DNA of 64,000 bases from Basidiobolus meristosporus CBS 931.73 (taxonomy: Eukaryota > Basidiobolomycota > Basidiobolomycetes > Basidiobolales > Basidiobolaceae): contig MCFE01000347.1 in the NCBI GenBank assembly GCA_002104905.1, positions 1-64,000 of the forward strand, written 5' to 3'. Made by a program: the position numbers and the translations under genes. This document shows positions 55,714-64,000 of the stretch, one piece after another (position 1 is the first letter of the stretch; every line of letters begins with the position of its first letter). Under the pieces are notes generated by a model that saw only the letters and a program-made list of their open reading frames with translations, made no database searches and was not told the origin of the DNA.

Positions 55714-58700
55714 CCACCCATGAAAATCCAGCATATCCAAGAATCTTCCTTCGCCACAAAATCTATACAGTCCTTGAGAATGCCTGTCAAAATCCAGATC
55801 CCTGACTCCAGTCCTGTCCCAGCCCTAGCCCTGATTGATTCCGGTGCTTCATCCTGTTTCATTGACCAAGCCTTTGTCCAGAAGCACTCTATTCCTGTTA
55901 CCTTGAAATCCTGTCCAGTCCAAGTAGAAGTTATTGATGGAAGATCACTCTCCTCTGGTGCCGTTACCCATGAAACATGCTTACTCCAGCTGTCCAGTAC
56001 TGCCCACCAAGAAAGAATTGCCTTCAACATCATCAACTCACCCTACTACCCTATTGTGCTTGGAAGCTCATGGTTGAGCTACCACAATCCAAGTATTGAT
56101 TGGAAATCCAAGATCCTGTCATTCACCAGATCCCACCAAGTCAACTCCATGAAATCTCCAGACCCTGATAACCGTGAAAAGACGGTTGCCAACAGTTCAA
56201 CAGCCCAAGATACCTTGCCAGCTGAAGGAGCCCCCTCAGCAACTATACCAGCCAAGTACCAAGAGTTTGCCCATGTCTTTGACAAGAAGAAAGCAGAACT
56301 CCTCCCTGACCATTGGCCTTATGACTGCCCTATTGACCTTGAAGATGGAAAAGTCCCTCCATTTGGCCCAATATATAACCTCTCCCAGCCGGAGTTGAAA
56401 GAACTCCATGGTTATATTCAAGAAAACCTCCAGAAGGGTTTTATTCAGCACTCCAAATCACCTGCTGGAGCCCCAATCCTCTTTGTCAAGAAGAAGGATG
56501 GCACCCTCAGAATGTGTGTGGACTACCGTGCTTTGAATAAGATCACAGTCAAGAACCGCTACCCCCTGCCCCTGATCAATACACTGTTGGATCAGCTATC
56601 TGCTGCCCAAGTCTTCACCAAGATAGACTTGAGAGGAGCTTACAATCTTGTCAGAATCAAGCCTGGTGATGAATGGAAAACTGCCTTTCGCACAAGATAT
56701 GGCCACTTTGAATACAAAGTAATGCCATTTGGCCTCACCAATGCCCCTGCTGTGTTTCAACACCTCATGAATGACATATTCCGTGAATACCTTGACCATT
56801 TTGTGGTAATCTACCTTGATGATATTCTCATATACTCCAAGAGCCAAGATGAACATGATGAACATGTCAAGAAAGTATTGAGAAAACTAGACTCTGCCGG
56901 TCTCTATGCCAAGCTAGAGAAGTGTGAATTTGACCAGAGAGAAGTGGAATTTCTTGGTTATCTCATCAGCCCTGAGGGAACAAGAATGGACCCAAAGAAA
57001 GTTGACTCAGTCCAATCCTGGAAAACTCCAAGCTCAGTCAAGGAAGTACAATCCTTCCTGGGATTTGCCAACTTCTATTGCAGGTTCATAGCCAACTACT
57101 CCAAGATAGTCACCCCTCTGACAAAGCTTACCCAGAAGAACACACCTTTTGCCTGGAATGAGGAGCAATCCAGCTCATTCAACCAACTCAAGAAATCTTT
57201 CCTGAAGGCCCCCCTGCTTGCCCACCCTGACCTTGAGAAGCAATTCATAGTGGAGACTGATGCTTCTGATTTTGCCCTTGGTGCCATACTCTCCCAGTAT
57301 GATGAGGACAATGTGTTGCACCCCATTGCATTCTACTCTCGGAAGTTTTCCCCTGCAGAGATCAACTATGATATCTATGATAAGGAGTTGCTTGCCATCA
57401 TTGTAGCCTTTGAGCAATGGAGACACTACCTGGACGGTGCAAAACACAAAATCAAAGTCTTCTGTGACCATAAGAACCTTGAGTACTTTACAACTTCCAA
57501 AGTACTAAACCGGAGACAAGCCAGATGGTCACTCTTCCTGTCCAGCTTTGACTTTACTATCACCTATAGACCTGGTGCAAAGCAAGGAAAGCCTGATGCC
57601 CTGTCCAGAAAAAAGGAATATGCCCTGGAAGAGGGAGATGATGCCTGTCGGCAAATGGAACACCTATTGCTGAGCAAGAAACATTTTGAGATTCTTGCCA
57701 CCCAGTCCTCAAGTCTTGTCATCCCTTCATTCCTAGTAAGGATATCAGAATCCCAAGCCTCTGATATGACTTCCAGCACCATCAAGAAATATCTGGAATC
57801 CCCAGTTGGGCCCCCTCCCAAGTTCCCAAACATCCAGAACCTGCATTTGGTAAACAACCTCATCTACCACAAGCAGCAGCTTTATGTCCCAGACCTTGCC
57901 ACCCAGCTAGACATCATTAAGTCTCGGCATGATTCAATGGCTGCAGGCCACTTTGGTACTGCCAAAACCTTGAATGCTATCAAAAGAGATTTCTGGTGGC
58001 CTAGAATGATAACTCTTATCAAAGAGTACATTCTGACTTGTGATATCTGCAACCGTGCAAAACCAGCCAGACACCAGCCCTATGGACTTCTTCAACCCCT
58101 GCCTATCCCAGAACACCAATGGAGATCTATATCTATGGACTTCATTACTGACCTCCCTGAGTCATGTGGCTTCAATGCTATACTTGTAGTGGCTGACCGG
58201 CTGACCAAGATGGCTCACTTCATCCCTTGCTGTAAGAACACTGATGCAAAAGAAACTGCTGCTTTAGTCCTGAAGAATATTTTCCGCCTTCATGGTATCC
58301 CCAGTGATATTGTGTCAGATAGAGGCCCACAGTTTGTGTCCAAGTTTTGGAAACACTTCATGCAATACCTTGGTGTTCAAGTCAAGCTCTCTACTGCCTT
58401 CCATCCACAGTCTGATGGCCAGACTGAAAGAATCAACCAGATTCTGGAGCAATACCTCCGGTGCTATATCAATTACCAGCAAGACAATTGGGTTGACCTA
58501 CTCCCTGTTGCTGAGTTTGCCTACAACAACTCAAGTCATAGTGCAACCGGTTTTACACCATTCTATGCAAACTATGGATTCCACCCTCAGTTTGATATCC
58601 AGATTCCAACAAACCCAATGAGCCCACATGCGGCTGAACATGCCCAAGCAATCCAGGACATCCAGAGCACTCTCAAGGAAGAGCTATCCTTAGCTCAGGA

Positions 58701-59217
58701 AAGCTACAAGAAATTTGCCAATCTAAAACGGCATCCCAGCCCTGATCTTAATGAAGGAGATTCTGTATGGTTGCTCAGAAGAAACATCAGCACCAACCGC
58801 CCTTGTGACAAGTTGGATTTCAAGAAACTTGGTCCCTTCAAGATCAAGAAGAAGCTTAGCCCTATAGTATATCAGCTACAGTTACCAGCAAGTATGAAAA
58901 TCCATGATACTTTCCATGTGTCCCTCCTGGAGCCATATTATAGGAACACATTGCCAAACCGGCAAGAAGCAAAGCCCCAAGCTATCCAGGTTGACCAACA
59001 TCAAGAATTTGAAGTTAAACAGATTCTAGACTCCAAGTATATCCGGTCAAAGCTGTACTACTTAGTAGACTGGATTGGTTATGGCCCAAGTGACCAAACA
59101 TGGGAACCAGCTACACATCTTGCTAATTGTCACGAACTAGTTACCCAGTTCCACCAACAATATCCTGCAAAACCTGCCCCAAAGGGAAACAGAGCTCCGC
59201 CTGGAAGAGGAGAATAG
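55675..59217 (+). CDS. Pol polyprotein of the Gypsy element (made by -1 frameshift)
   Basis: About 1,180 residues in the -1 frame relative to gag; no ATG near its start, so it depends on the frameshift signal. Domains in order: aspartic protease ([12 protein letters not shown], near 55831), reverse transcriptase ([24 protein letters not shown] at 56812-56823, [10 protein letters not shown]), RNase H ([30 protein letters not shown]), integrase with the HHCC finger ([23 protein letters not shown]) and DDE residues ([26 protein letters not shown]), and a C-terminal chromodomain ([30 protein letters not shown]; about 59005-59160) that directs insertion to chromatin marks. The TAG stop at 59215-59217 touches the 3' LTR. 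No stops or frameshifts inside. Confidence 0.95.
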   Translation, partial: LQCPVALTGLQLDPPMKIQHIQESSFATKSIQSLRMPVKIQIPDSSPVPALALIDSGASSCFIDQAFVQKHSIPVTLKSCPVQVEVIDGRSLSSGAVTHETCLLQLSSTAHQERIAFNIINSPYYPIVLGSSWLSYHNPSIDWKSKILSFTRSHQVNSMKSPDPDNREKTVANSSTAQDTLPAEGAPSATIPAKYQEFAHVFDKKKAELLPDHWPYDCPIDLEDGKVPPFGPIYNLSQPELKELHGYIQENLQKGFIQHSKSPAGAPILFVKKKDGTLRMCVDYRALNKITVKNRYPLPLINTLLDQLSAAQVFTKIDLRGAYNLVRIKPGDEWKTAFRTRYGHFEYKVMPFGLTNAPAVFQHLMNDIFREYLDHFVVIYLDDILIYSKSQDEHDEHVKKVLRKLDSAGLYAKLEKCEFDQREVEFLGYLISPEGTRMDPKKVDSVQSWKTPSSVKEVQSFLGFANFYCRFIANYSKIVTPLTKLTQKNTPFAWNEEQSSSFNQLKKSFLKAPLLAHPDLEKQFIVETDASDFALGAILSQYDEDNVLHPIAFYSRKFSPAEINYDIYDKELLAIIVAFEQWRHYLDGAKHKIKVFCDHKNLEYFTTSKVLNRRQARWSLFLSSFDFTITYRPGAKQGKPDALSRKKEYALEEGDDACRQMEHLLLSKKHFEILATQSSSLVIPSFLVRISESQASDMTSSTIKKYLESPVGPPPKFPNIQNLHLVNNLIYHKQQLYVPDLATQLDIIKSRHDSMAAGHFGTAKTLNAIKRDFWWPRMITLIKEYILTCDICNRAKPARHQPYGLLQPLPIPEHQWRSISMDFITDLPESCGFNAILVVADRLTKMAHFIPCCKNTDAKETAALVLKNIFRLHGIPSDIVSDRGPQFVSKFWKHFMQYLGVQVKLSTAFHPQSDGQTERINQILEQYLRCYINYQQDNWVDLLPVAEFAYNNSSHSATGFTPFYANYGFHPQFDIQIPTNPMSPHAAEHAQAIQDIQSTLKEELSLAQESYKKFANLKRHPSPDLNEGDSVWLLRRNISTNRPCDKLDFKKLGPFKIKKKLSPIVYQLQLPASMKIHDTFHVSLLEPYYRNTLPNRQEAKPQAIQVDQHQEFEVKQILDSKYIRSKLYYLVDWIGYGPSDQTWEPATHLANCHELVTQFHQQYPAKPAPKGNRAPPGRGE
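59203..59217 (+). other. Polypurine tract for plus-strand priming
   Basis: GGAAGAGGAGAATAG directly abuts the 3' LTR; only the TAG stop includes a pyrimidine. It doubles as the last five codons of pol. Confidence 0.7.
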
Positions 59218-59704
59218 TGTCATGATCACATGACAACCATGAACACCCATGCCAAGTTTCAGCTTCCCAGCTCAATTTCTAAGAGATTCCTTCCGGAACC
59301 TTCTACCACCTTCCAGAAAGTTCCTGACCATTCCAAACCATTGTTACACAATGGAACATTCCATGGAAGCTTTCCATCGTATTTTTTAGTCACATGATCA
59401 GGTGACCCAATACATTTCCCCATCCTGTCTCAGTACCATGTCATCTATGTCATTATCCCCAGCACCATTGCTGTGCCTCACCCCACAACCCCATTAGTAT
59501 TAGCTAACATCTCTCGGCATCAATATAGCCAAAAAGTATATATAGTCCTATCCCCCCTTAAGTATTCCTCAGTCTGATAAACACAGGTCTTGAATAAACA
59601 GCCTTGCCTTGGAAATCCGCCTTGCCTTGTTGATCCACACCTAAGTCCTTTCCTGGTCCTGCCTTGCCTAGCTCTACTCTCCTGCCTTGTGTCTATTCAT
59701 AACA
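59218..59704 (+). repeat. 3' LTR of the Gypsy element
   Basis: 487 bases, beginning TGTCATGATC and ending CATAACA. Lacks the 42-base segment of the 5' LTR; otherwise only two substitutions seen (bases near the fifth codon-length from the start and in the terminal CATAAYA). Confidence 0.9.
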
Positions 59705-60177
59705 GTTAACACATGCTGGAGTCAGGACAGTATCTGGATCATTTGTTGCTAGCCACATGACAGTTGTACACTTGTACCATGTACATGGTAAGTTGCATCC
59801 TGGTATGATTTTGGCAAGAAGTAGTAATAAATCCCCAAAGCCCCCATTACTGATATAAGTGGAAATGCGCCACTTCTCTAGCCACAACATTACATCATTC
59901 ACCAGTAGATGGATTACTGGGCTCACTTGGCTCCACAAAGTATCCTTTGCATTTGCTTCAATGGGTGTTATCTCATTGCATATAGGGAGTTGACTGGGCT
60001 CATACGTGGTACTGTTGTTAGGGGAGATAGGGTCAAAGTCCATCAGTGAACCTTCTTTGTCAGAGCCATCACTCTGCATGCCATATTCAAAAGGCTGAGG
60101 TGAGCCTAAAGGCATCACAAACTCACCAGACTTAGTTTGTGCAAGGTGACAAAGATGGGCAGGTGCCAATATAGAAG
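59705..60177 (-). pseudogene. Tnp2-type transposase copy C, N-terminal-central part
   Basis: Continues leftward, across the Gypsy insertion, into 53823. Encodes CHLAQTKSGEFVMPLGSPQP, the acidic SDGSDKEGSLMDFDPISP segment, SQVSPVIHLLVNDVMLWLEKW and CNLPCTWYK. Its expected N-terminus lies at 61498-61700, split off by the insertion 60181-61497. At 60177-60180 it is joined to the accessory-gene fragment, which creates an accidental fused frame (60115-60774). Confidence 0.65.
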
Positions 60178-60180
60178 TAC

Positions 60181-60774
60181 CTGCTGTTGTGCCTCAAAGA
60201 CTGTTTGGTGTTCCTCTGCTGTTACATTGGGAAATGGCTCAATTCTTGGCTGTGACATTGAGCTACTTGAGTTCCTTCTTTGCAGCAAAGATACTGCTTT
60301 CTCTACCTGGGATATTGATTGCTCTACACGTATTATCCACTCATCCTGTTTCAAGATTACTTCCTGATTTCTCTGGGCCATTGCATCTATCCTATCTGCC
60401 ACTGTACCTAATTGCTTCATTAATGCTTTGGTACAGGCTGACAACATACTTGCTAATATGGGTGGTGGTAATGTTATCATGTCCACTTGCTGATCTTCAA
60501 CTGAAGGTACTGCGTTGGCCACATTCACATCTGCCTGAGCATAACAGTCAGCTTGTGGCTCTGCAGAGGTTCTCAATTGCCTACTTGACTGAGAGCCTGA
60601 GGAGTCTGCACTATTATCTTCAATGGGCACATTGTCCACAGGGCTTTTTTTGGATGTAGCCCCGCTTGTTGCACAGAATATCAAAGCAAACTGTTGTCCA
60701 ACTGTTCTTCTATTGCCATCAGTGGTGGGGTTTGGTTGAGAACCAGACAACTTTGCTTTACTTTTTGGCGGCAT
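60181..60774 (-). pseudogene. Tnp2 accessory gene, 5' fragment (copy D)
   Basis: From MPPKSKAKLSG (60774) the frame stays open through 198 codons to HQTVFEAQQQ, then runs by rearrangement into transposase sequence read out of frame. It is the cleanest version of the accessory N-terminus here and lacks the TAA of copy A. It forms the outer part of the left palindrome arm. Confidence 0.6.
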
Positions 60775-61000
60775 ATATATGGAAGTGAGTCAAACCTAAG
60801 AGGAAATAGTGTTACAAATACGTGTGTATGTGGTGCCACAACTTTATTTATAATGCTTACCATGGCAAGTCATCATTAAATCTTAAATTCATGTAGGTGC
60901 AATGTCTCAAATACAAGACTGCCTTAAGTTCACATGAGTATTGACCAAAAGGTGATATAATAGCATTATGTTGCTGAAGGTCAAGCTATTTGCCCCATGA

Positions 61001-61497
61001 ATAAGACTAATTTGACTCAACATCCCAAGAGAAGAGAAAAACAACCATGTGGCTATTGAGGCAAGCCTCTCAGTCATGAAGCATGCAGACAGCATATGAA
61101 GTATTACAAGGATCACAGCCAGTGTTTTGCCACACAAGTCATAGTTGACCATTCATTGGTCACTACTATACCAGCATTATCTTGTTGGCCAGTTGATACT
61201 TCTATATTGGCACCTGGCTGTCTTTGTCACCTTGCACAAACTGAGTTAGGTGAGTTTGTGGTGCCTTTAGGCTCACCTCAGCCTTCTGAATATGGCATGC
61301 AGAGTGATAGCTCTGACAAAGAAGGTTCACTGATGGACTTTGACCCTATCTCCCCTAACAGCAGTACCATGTATGGGCCCGGTCAAATCCCTATATGCAA
61401 TGAGATAACACCCATTGAAACAAATGCAAAGGATACTTTATGGAGCCAAGTGAGCCCAGTAATCCATCTACTGGTGAATGATTTAATGTTGTGGCTT
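61001..61497 (+). pseudogene. Tnp2 transposase, 5' fragment (copy D)
   Basis: Starts MNKTNLTQ and has the finger motif with one Cys codon changed to TGA (CGY-stop-GKPL), so it is dead. Continues to VNDLMLWL and then stops matching at 61497, where the inverted right arm begins. Confidence 0.6.
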
Positions 61498-61700
61498 GTA
61501 TCAACTGGCCAGCAAGTTAATGCTGGTACAGTGTTGACCAATGAATGGTCAAATATGACTTGTGTGGCAAAACACTGGCTGTGATCTTTGTAATACTTCA
61601 TATGCTGTCTGCATGCTTCATGGCTGAGAGGCTTGCCACAATAGCCACATGGTTGTTTTTCTCTTCTCTTAGGGTGTTGAGTCAAAGTAGTCTTATCCAT
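61498..61700 (-). pseudogene. Tnp2 transposase, 5' fragment (copy E)
   Basis: Starts MDKTTLTQHPKRREKQPCGY with an intact Cys finger and runs to CWPVDTS-like sequence at 61498. Its natural continuation (ILAP, CHLAQTKSGEF) is at 60177 and lower, so 60181-61497 is an insertion in this gene. Confidence 0.6.
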
Positions 61701-61922
61701 GGGGCAAACAGTTTGACCTTCAGCAACAAAATGCTATTATATCACTTTTTGGTCAATACTAATGTGAACTTAAGGCAGTCTTGTATTTGAGACATTGCAC
61801 CTATATGAATGTAAGATTCAATGATGACCCACCATGGTAAGCATTATAAATAAAGCTGTGCCACCACATACACACGTATATGTAACACTATTTCCTCTTA
61901 GGTTTGACTCACTTCCATATAT

Positions 61923-63970
61923 ATGCTGCCAAAAAATAAAGCAAAGTTGTCTGGTTCTCAACCAAACCCCACCACTGATGGCAATAGAAGAGCAGTTGGA
62001 CAACAGTTTGCTTTGATATTCTGTGCAACAAGCGGGGCTACATCCAAAAAAAGCCCTGTGGACAATGTGCCCATTGAAGATAATAGTGCAGACTTCTCAG
62101 GCTCTTAGTCAAGTAGGCAATTGAGAACCTCTGCAGAGCCACAATCTGACCGTTATGCTCAGGCAGATGAGAATGTGGCCAATGCAGTACCTTCAGTTGA
62201 AGATCAGCAAGTGGACATGATAACATCACCACCACCCATATTAGCAAGTATGTTGTAAGCCCATAGCAAAGCATTAATGAAGCAATTAGGTGCAGTGGCA
62301 GATAGGATAGATGCAATGGCCCAGAGAAATCAGGAAATAGTCCAGAAAAAGAATCAGTGGATAATACGTGTAGAGCCATCAGTATCCCAGGTAGAGAAAG
62401 CAGTATCTTTGCTGCAAAGAAAGAACTCAAGTAGCTCAATGCTACAGCCAAGAATTGAGCCATTTCCCAATGTAACAGCAGAGGAACACCATACAGTCTT
62501 TGAGGCACAACAACAGTGCCCAAAGATAAACCCTACAGAAAAACCTATCACAGCATGGCATGGAGACAATGTGGTGTTTATACCAAAGCCTAAAAATCAA
62601 AAGACACTGAAAATCTGTAAAGCCATAGAGTGAAATAATGAAGAGTGGGCTGATATACAAGAGGCCATCAGAAGTCTAGCACGCCATCACCTTAAGGCCA
62701 GTATACCATGGGACCATCAGGAACTCAAGGCCAAGCAGAATGTGCTTGACTCTTTCCATGAGCATTATCCTGGATTCAAATAGTTGAACAGATTTTGGGC
62801 TAGCATTGGTATGCTAAGAAAGTATATTGAGAATAGTAGAAACTATCAAAGGCAGAAGAACAAGGGTGCCATGGCTAAAAGCCAGTGGCTTCCTCAAGAG
62901 CCTGTTACAAGCAGGGCCAAAAGCTCCAGACAAGCATTAAAGAGACATCAGGCAGCTGGAAGAGTGCCAATTAGGGACAAGCAGGCAGACATGGATGCAT
63001 CAGCACAGCACTTATCAAGGAAAAAGCGTAGTACCACTCAAGAAGCACCCAGTCAAAGTAGCAGTGAAGGACCTGGTAGTGACAAAAACCAGCTGCTTTC
63101 AGAGGAGCCCATCACAACTATGGCAGAGAGCTCTAAAGAAGCTGAAAGAAAATCTCAGGTTGACAGAAGAGTGCCAGCAAGGGTCAAGCAAGCAAAACAG
63201 ATGCGTTAGAGCAGAATTTATCCTGGAGAAAATGTGGTTCTTTACAAGAAGCACTCAAACAAAGTAGCAGTGAAAAACCTGGCAGTGATAAAGGAAAAGG
63301 TAAAGGGAAAAATGTCTACCCAAGCCTGAGATTGGTAGGCGTGCAAAAAGAACTGCAGTTCTTGTCAATTAACGCTGCAAGCCAGGAACAGACTAAATCC
63401 CATCATAGCCAAGAAGAATCAACAACAAGAAAACAGCTGTTTTCACAAGAGTTGGAAGCACAGCCAGTTGAGCTACAGTCCAGCAAGGTAGATGAGTTTG
63501 CTGAAAAAGGCAATTTGTTTACCACAGCATCAACAGCCTCCAAAGCCTCCATTGTTGACAGAGTGGAGATCTCACTGACAGACATGGCTACAATGTCAAG
63601 AGCTTGATAGACTATCACAATACCTTCAGTGGAGTTTTGGTACATCAATAGGCACACCACGAGGTTGCAGCACTTCTTCTAGAGCAGTGCTTAAGAAAAC
63701 CCACTGGAATTTTGCAAGGATTTATTGCAAAGACTGGCAGATGAGGTGCTAGACCTTGCAGTGCTGGCTGAAGATCAGGATATGTGGGAACCAGTGAATG
63801 AACAGTGGGATAAAGCCACTGGGTTCCCACCAAGGTTGTGGAACCAGAGTGTTACAGCAGAAATACTTATTGAGGGTGGGGCTGGGCTTAATGTTAGTGT
63901 AGGCTATAGGGACTTGTATAGGTCAATAAAACTTGTAATTGAGGTACCACAGAAGTTTCAACAGAAATAA
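61923..63970 (+). pseudogene. Tnp2 accessory gene, copy E (full span, broken)
   Basis: Runs from MLPKNKAKLSG to the end near FQQK, uninterrupted by LTRs, and so shows the whole layout of the accessory gene: Ser/Pro/Lys-rich start, MAQRNQEI and KAVSLLQRKNSSSS segment, EEWADIQEAIRSLARHHLKAS, FWASIGMLRKY, two or three Lys/Ser-rich repeats around 62860-63270, and a C-terminal part with LADEVLDLAV and VGYRDLYRSI. In-frame stops near 62106, 62254, 62631 and 62781 and later frame changes make it non-functional. Function unknown. Confidence 0.6.
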
Positions 63971-64000
63971 ATCAATTCATATGCATGTAAAGTAGGTGAA

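Larger units (their letters stand above)
53829..59704 (+). mobile_element. Young chromodomain Ty3/Gypsy retrotransposon
   Basis: 5.9-kb element, TG...CA LTRs of 529 bases (53829-54357) and 487 bases (59218-59704), flanked by the perfect 5-base duplication GTTAA (53824-53828 and 59705-59709). It landed in transposase copy C. Gag and pol are open from end to end, and by eye the LTRs differ by two T/C substitutions plus one 42-base indel, so insertion was recent and the element may still be active. Inside are gag, a -1 frameshift signal, pol with protease-RT-RNase H-integrase-chromodomain, and a polypurine tract touching the 3' LTR. The order RT before integrase defines Ty3/Gypsy; the chromodomain defines chromoviruses. 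Confidence 0.96.
60181..62516. repeat. Large palindrome, about 1,019-bp arms with 298-bp spacer
   Basis: Left arm 60181-61199 and right arm 61498-62516 are inverted copies of the same transposon segment (accessory 5' part, bidirectional promoter, transposase 5' part). Arm lengths come out equal. Scattered substitutions separate them, so it is not a recent exact fold-back. Confidence 0.75.

Noticed and set aside
60115-60774. Single 219-codon protein joining accessory gene and transposase
   Set aside because: The junction at 60180 is a rearrangement breakpoint; the last 20 codons read transposase sequence out of frame.
1-64000. tRNA, rRNA or other structural RNA genes
   Set aside because: I looked for B-box-like GGTTCRANNCC with matching acceptor stems and for conserved rRNA words and found none I could defend.

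Overview
The window looks like nuclear DNA of an early-diverging (non-Dikarya) fungus. Genes are interrupted by short introns of about 40-130 bases with GT-AG, occasionally GC-AG, borders. The gene set is fungal: a Kre9/Knh1-type wall protein, a kexin, a Ccc2-type copper pump and an S28 peptidase. It also includes a complete T-box transcription factor, a family reported from chytrids and Mortierella-type fungi and from animals and their relatives, but absent from Dikarya. I cannot name the species.

Layout. 1-37 kb is a gene-bearing block: a short-chain dehydrogenase (1112-2120), a Kre9/Knh1-like GPI protein (2884-3621), about 5 kb of AT-rich sequence with old repeats, an S28 serine peptidase (8919-10403), a copper P1B-ATPase (10851-13898, minus), a membrane/fibronectin-III/coiled-coil protein (15431-17960, minus), the RNase P/MRP subunit Rpp40 (18554-20072), a Net1/Dnt1-like nucleolar protein (20342-22836), a CENP-C/Mif2 homologue with lesions (23226-24723), a seven-helix membrane protein (25429-26453), a kexin (26696-29129, minus), a decayed ethanolamine/choline phosphotransferase (29516-30826), an inositol polyphosphate 5-phosphatase (31747-33907), a FIT/Scs3 lipid-droplet protein interrupted by an in-frame UAG (34148-34939, minus) and the T-box gene (35407-37029, minus). 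Most of these genes are absent from a simple ORF view because they are split; I joined exons by splice-site phase and family conservation.

37-41 kb is gene-poor and AT-rich. 41-64 kb is a nest of transposable elements. Several broken copies of a Tnp2 (CACTA/Plavaka-like) DNA transposon, each with two divergent genes, were invaded by a non-autonomous gag-protease LTR element (one full copy, two solo LTRs) and by a young, apparently intact chromodomain Ty3/Gypsy element (53829-59704, flanked by GTTAA). The Gypsy element carries a clear -1 frameshift signal between gag and pol: heptamer GGGAAAC, a 6-base spacer and an 11-bp perfect stem. A 1,019-bp-arm palindrome (60181-62516) was built from transposon pieces.

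The most interesting points are three conserved genes within 12 kb (CENP-C, phosphotransferase, FIT) that carry in-frame stops, all of them UAG, beside intact neighbours; the textbook frameshift signal; the fungal T-box gene; and the palindrome and nested transposons. All protein assignments are from recognised motifs by eye; no search was run.
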